Below, in pieces: positions 43,863 to 45,616 of a stretch of 45,616 nucleotides of DNA. Location: NCBI GenBank assembly GCA_009392815.1, contig VFFS01000034.1, forward strand, positions 1 through 45,616, read 5' to 3'. Position 1 is the stretch's first letter; each line of letters starts with the position of its first letter. The position numbers were made by a program, and so were the translations under genes. The notes below the pieces were generated by a model. The model did not search any database. It was not told the origin of the DNA and saw only the letters and a program-made list of their open reading frames with translations. The stretch is from SAR202 cluster bacterium. GTDB taxonomy: Bacteria; Chloroflexota; Dehalococcoidia; Lucifugimonadales; UBA826.

Positions 43863-43912
43863 CAACGACGGTGTTTTTAGCGGTAACAGACATGTGATAC
43901 GGAGTATTAAGT

Positions 43913-44599
43913 ATGAAAATTATTTTAGCCGGTATTGAATACGTAGGTACGACGACATTGGCCAATCTGCTATCTGATTGGAAAAAGGAGATTATGGGTG
44001 AGCCATTTTATATGGATCTCATACACGACCATTCCAAGCTTCCGCATACATCGGGCCATCCCGATGATACAACGCTGGAAGAGCAAGATCAGATTTTGGC
44101 TCTCTCTCCAAAACTGAAAGAGATGTACCACCGATATGGGATGTACTATCACGTTCACCATTACGCTCAGGAAGATGATCTGACAGTAGGCTTTCATATT
44201 GAGGAATCAATTTATGCGCGACGTTACTATAACTATGGTCTGTCTGGTGACCAATTTGATAGAGAAAAAGTGTTTGATCAAGTTGAGAATAGAATAAAAC
44301 AGATCACTTCTGATCCGATAATAATTGTTCACATGACAGCTTCACCCACAGTAATTGAAAAGCGGATGGAAGATTTATCAAGTGATCCAGCACATTCGAA
44401 TAGTCCTTTGACTCAGGCTGATATTCCTGAAGTTCTTTCTGAATACGAAAGATTGGTTGAGAAATCAACGATTGGACCTGTTATTAAAGTTGACACATCA
44501 AATGAAAATCCAAATCAAACACTAAATAGGGTTACATCATTACTTGAGCAATATTTCACGGAGAGTGACAGGGATAGAATATCTGCTTTTAAAGTCTGA
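43913..44599 (+). CDS. P-loop kinase-like protein lacking the Walker A lysine
   Basis: This 228-residue protein has the outline of a nucleoside/nucleotide-kinase P-loop fold. The N-terminal ILAGIEYVGTTTLANLL matches the kinase Walker A pattern, but the invariant lysine position is Thr13 (G-x4-G-T-T). Kinase-like segments follow: VGFHIEESIYARRYYNYG near 93 and IIIVHMTASPTVIEKRMEDL near 137-156, the latter like the LID-preceding helix of deoxynucleoside kinases. Whether it binds ATP is open: it may use another residue, or be a pseudo-kinase. It stands alone on the plus strand. I do not recognise a named family. Confidence 0.7.
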   Translation: MKIILAGIEYVGTTTLANLLSDWKKEIMGEPFYMDLIHDHSKLPHTSGHPDDTTLEEQDQILALSPKLKEMYHRYGMYYHVHHYAQEDDLTVGFHIEESIYARRYYNYGLSGDQFDREKVFDQVENRIKQITSDPIIIVHMTASPTVIEKRMEDLSSDPAHSNSPLTQADIPEVLSEYERLVEKSTIGPVIKVDTSNENPNQTLNRVTSLLEQYFTESDRDRISAFKV

Positions 44600-44630
44600 A
44601 AAATCGGTGGATACCCATGGGGAATCAGGA

Positions 44631-44656
44631 GGCAATCAAATATGAATTTGATTGCC
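44631..44656. terminator. Bidirectional terminator hairpin
   Basis: A perfect 11-bp stem, GGCAATCAAAT/ATTTGATTGCC, with a four-base ATGA loop lies between the convergent kinase-like and nitroreductase genes. Two to four more pairs extend it (44627-44660). A TCTT follows on the plus strand, so the U-run is poor. Confidence 0.7.
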
Positions 44657-44676
44657 TCTTCATGTCAGTGACGAAA

Positions 44677-45330
44677 TTATCTTTCGTTGACGCTTCCCCA
44701 GGAATCCCAATAAGTTACTTCCTCTACAGCCTGTCTTTTTGGCTGTGACCATTTACCCCTATCTGGATAGCCTAGTGGTATCAGAGCCATAGTGGTGGCA
44801 TCATCAGGTATACCAAGTAGATCCTTTACATCTTTTTCGTGACCCGCATAAAGTGTGGTCAGAGTGGACCCAATACCATATGCCCTTGCAGCCAGCATCA
44901 AATTTTGAACTGCGCCATAGATCGAGGAACCTGCTCTAGGGTTCTTCGAGTCGCTCGTATTACGAAGGGTCCCTATAATCCAGATAGGTGCCTCTTGTAT
45001 GTGATTTGCCAGATATTCAGCGCTCAGATAGTTCCTTGGACCTAAAGTGTCTGAGGAATCGGAACGATCCATTATTGCCTGACGACGTTTTCCATAAGCG
45101 AGATGCCAACCTTCTCGATACCATTCAGATATCTGATTTTTCTTCTCCTGATCTTTTAGTATTATCCAGTTCCATCCTTGGCTATTTCCGCCCGATGGAG
45201 CTCTGATGGCGGCATCTAGAAGTTCCCAAATTATTTTGTCCGGGATATCTTTTTTGGAAAGATATCTCCGTGCTGGAGTCGAGTGCAGAGCCTCAAAGAC
45301 ATCAAGTGAGGTAAGAGTTTGATCAGCCAT
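44677..45330 (-). CDS. Nitroreductase-family FMN enzyme
   Basis: This flavin oxidoreductase has 217 residues from the ATG at 45330, which GAGGA precedes by eight bases. The FMN site shows as STPARRYLSKKDIP at the N-terminus, AAIRAPSGGNSQGWNWIIL near 45, and YGAVQNLMLAARAYGIGSTLTT near 140-160. The late stretch ALIPLGYPDRG is typical. Members reduce nitro compounds, enones or flavins using NAD(P)H; the substrate is not evident. It precedes no other gene on its strand in the window, and an LLM gene lies 40 bases upstream. Confidence 0.92.
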   Translation of the reverse strand: MADQTLTSLDVFEALHSTPARRYLSKKDIPDKIIWELLDAAIRAPSGGNSQGWNWIILKDQEKKNQISEWYREGWHLAYGKRRQAIMDRSDSSDTLGPRNYLSAEYLANHIQEAPIWIIGTLRNTSDSKNPRAGSSIYGAVQNLMLAARAYGIGSTLTTLYAGHEKDVKDLLGIPDDATTMALIPLGYPDRGKWSQPKRQAVEEVTYWDSWGSVNER

Positions 45331-45371
45331 ATGCATAGTCCTCTATAACTTATGTGGGTTTAATTGGATTT

Positions 45372-45616
45372 TCAGAGAGATAATCTTGGCTTTACCTTTG
45401 TACAGAATAGTCGTAATGATTCCTCTACTATGGGTTCTGGTAGCTCCTCCCCTGCATTAAATTCTGCTGCTATGCTATCTAAGCCGAGCTCTTCAATCAT
45501 TCTACCTAGTTGATCTGCAACTTTCTCTGGATCTCCTACCGCAACTTTTTCCCCCTGAATGGTTTCCCAGCGAATTTCTGCAAGCCGACTACTCCTCTCA
45601 GATCTTTCCGTTCCTG
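45372..45616 (-). CDS. Luciferase-like monooxygenase, C-terminal fragment (cut by window end)
   Basis: The last 80 residues of a longer minus-strand gene run off the window edge. They contain VAVGDPEKVADQLGRMIEELGLDSIAAEFNAGEELP (split here: VGDPEKVADQL, then LGLDSIAAEFNAG) and end in ESLRLFCTKVKPRLSL. The GDPEKVA-type turn and the EFNAG strand are characteristic of the C-terminal part of F420- or FMN-dependent luciferase-like enzymes. The gene lies just upstream of the nitroreductase on the same strand, so the two flavin enzymes may be co-transcribed. Substrate unknown; the partial state is due to the window, not a mutation. Confidence 0.82.
   Translation of the reverse strand, partial: GTERSERSSRLAEIRWETIQGEKVAVGDPEKVADQLGRMIEELGLDSIAAEFNAGEELPEPIVEESLRLFCTKVKPRLSL

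Noticed and set aside
1-45616. tRNA, rRNA, CRISPR array, IS element, prophage or att site
   Set aside because: All gaps were read on both strands and none showed cloverleaf motifs, regularly spaced repeats, transposase or integrase domains.

Overview
The window looks like chromosome from a free-living, probably marine bacterium of the Chloroflexota (SAR202/Dehalococcoidia-like). This is inferred from the gene complement and protein style: two type I glutamine synthetases with a GOGAT, an R3H/SpoIIIAA-like ATPase next to tmk, a PIG-L deacetylase with a MshA-like glycosyltransferase, amidohydrolase, TPP, nitroreductase and luciferase-like enzymes, and a lone sortase. The DNA is moderately AT-rich and densely coding. 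I see no tRNA, rRNA, CRISPR array, IS element, phage gene or integrase. It reads as ordinary core metabolism with a few unusual proteins.

Layout. 1-5000: LysR regulator, sortase, small zinc-ribbon protein, amidohydrolase and D-2-hydroxyacid dehydrogenase. 5000-14060: minus-strand nitrogen operon glnA(beta)-glnA(alpha)-gltB-gltD, a complete GS-GOGAT ammonia assimilation route. 14061-15732: a divergent plus-strand unit holding the most striking gene, a DsbA/FrnE-type thioredoxin-fold protein with an in-frame TGA exactly where the active-site cysteine belongs, followed by a SECIS-like hairpin, then rnc. 16002-18899: a TPP-dependent enzyme facing glyA. 19247-26014: thrC-folE-acyltransferase (ATGA-coupled), a MshA-like glycosyltransferase, an opposed tandem GNAT, a PIG-L deacetylase and a CpsB-type phosphatase; three of these resemble MshA, MshD and MshB of mycothiol synthesis. 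26024-32706: minus-strand run SLOG protein-eno-gap-pdxS-pdxT-R3H ATPase-tmk. 32830-33654: an SDR. 33701-38417: minus-strand carboxyltransferase-small subunit-oadA-mdh, suggesting biotin-dependent transcarboxylation of C3/C4 acids. 38552-39858: folP-folK. 39873-43747: minus-strand glyQS-sbcD-tlpA-copD-trm112. 43913-45616: a P-loop kinase-like protein without the P-loop lysine, a nitroreductase, and the C-terminal end of a luciferase-like monooxygenase cut by the window edge.

How the genes work together. Ammonia enters glutamine and glutamate through GS/GOGAT. Serine/glycine/C1 (glyA), threonine (thrC), folate (folE, folP, folK) and vitamin B6 (pdxST) syntheses are represented. Lower glycolysis (gap, eno) sits beside pdxS, which uses glyceraldehyde 3-phosphate. 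Malate dehydrogenase sits beside a pyruvate/oxaloacetate carboxyltransferase. Thiol or selenol redox is represented by the candidate selenoprotein, a TlpA-like lipoprotein and the possible mycothiol-like set.

The best lead for something under-described is the candidate selenoprotein at 14339-14968. Others are the partial mycothiol-like cluster, the transcarboxylase-like operon, the glutamine synthetase without an adenylylation tyrosine, and the lysine-less P-loop protein. All function assignments come from reading motifs by eye; no database search was run.
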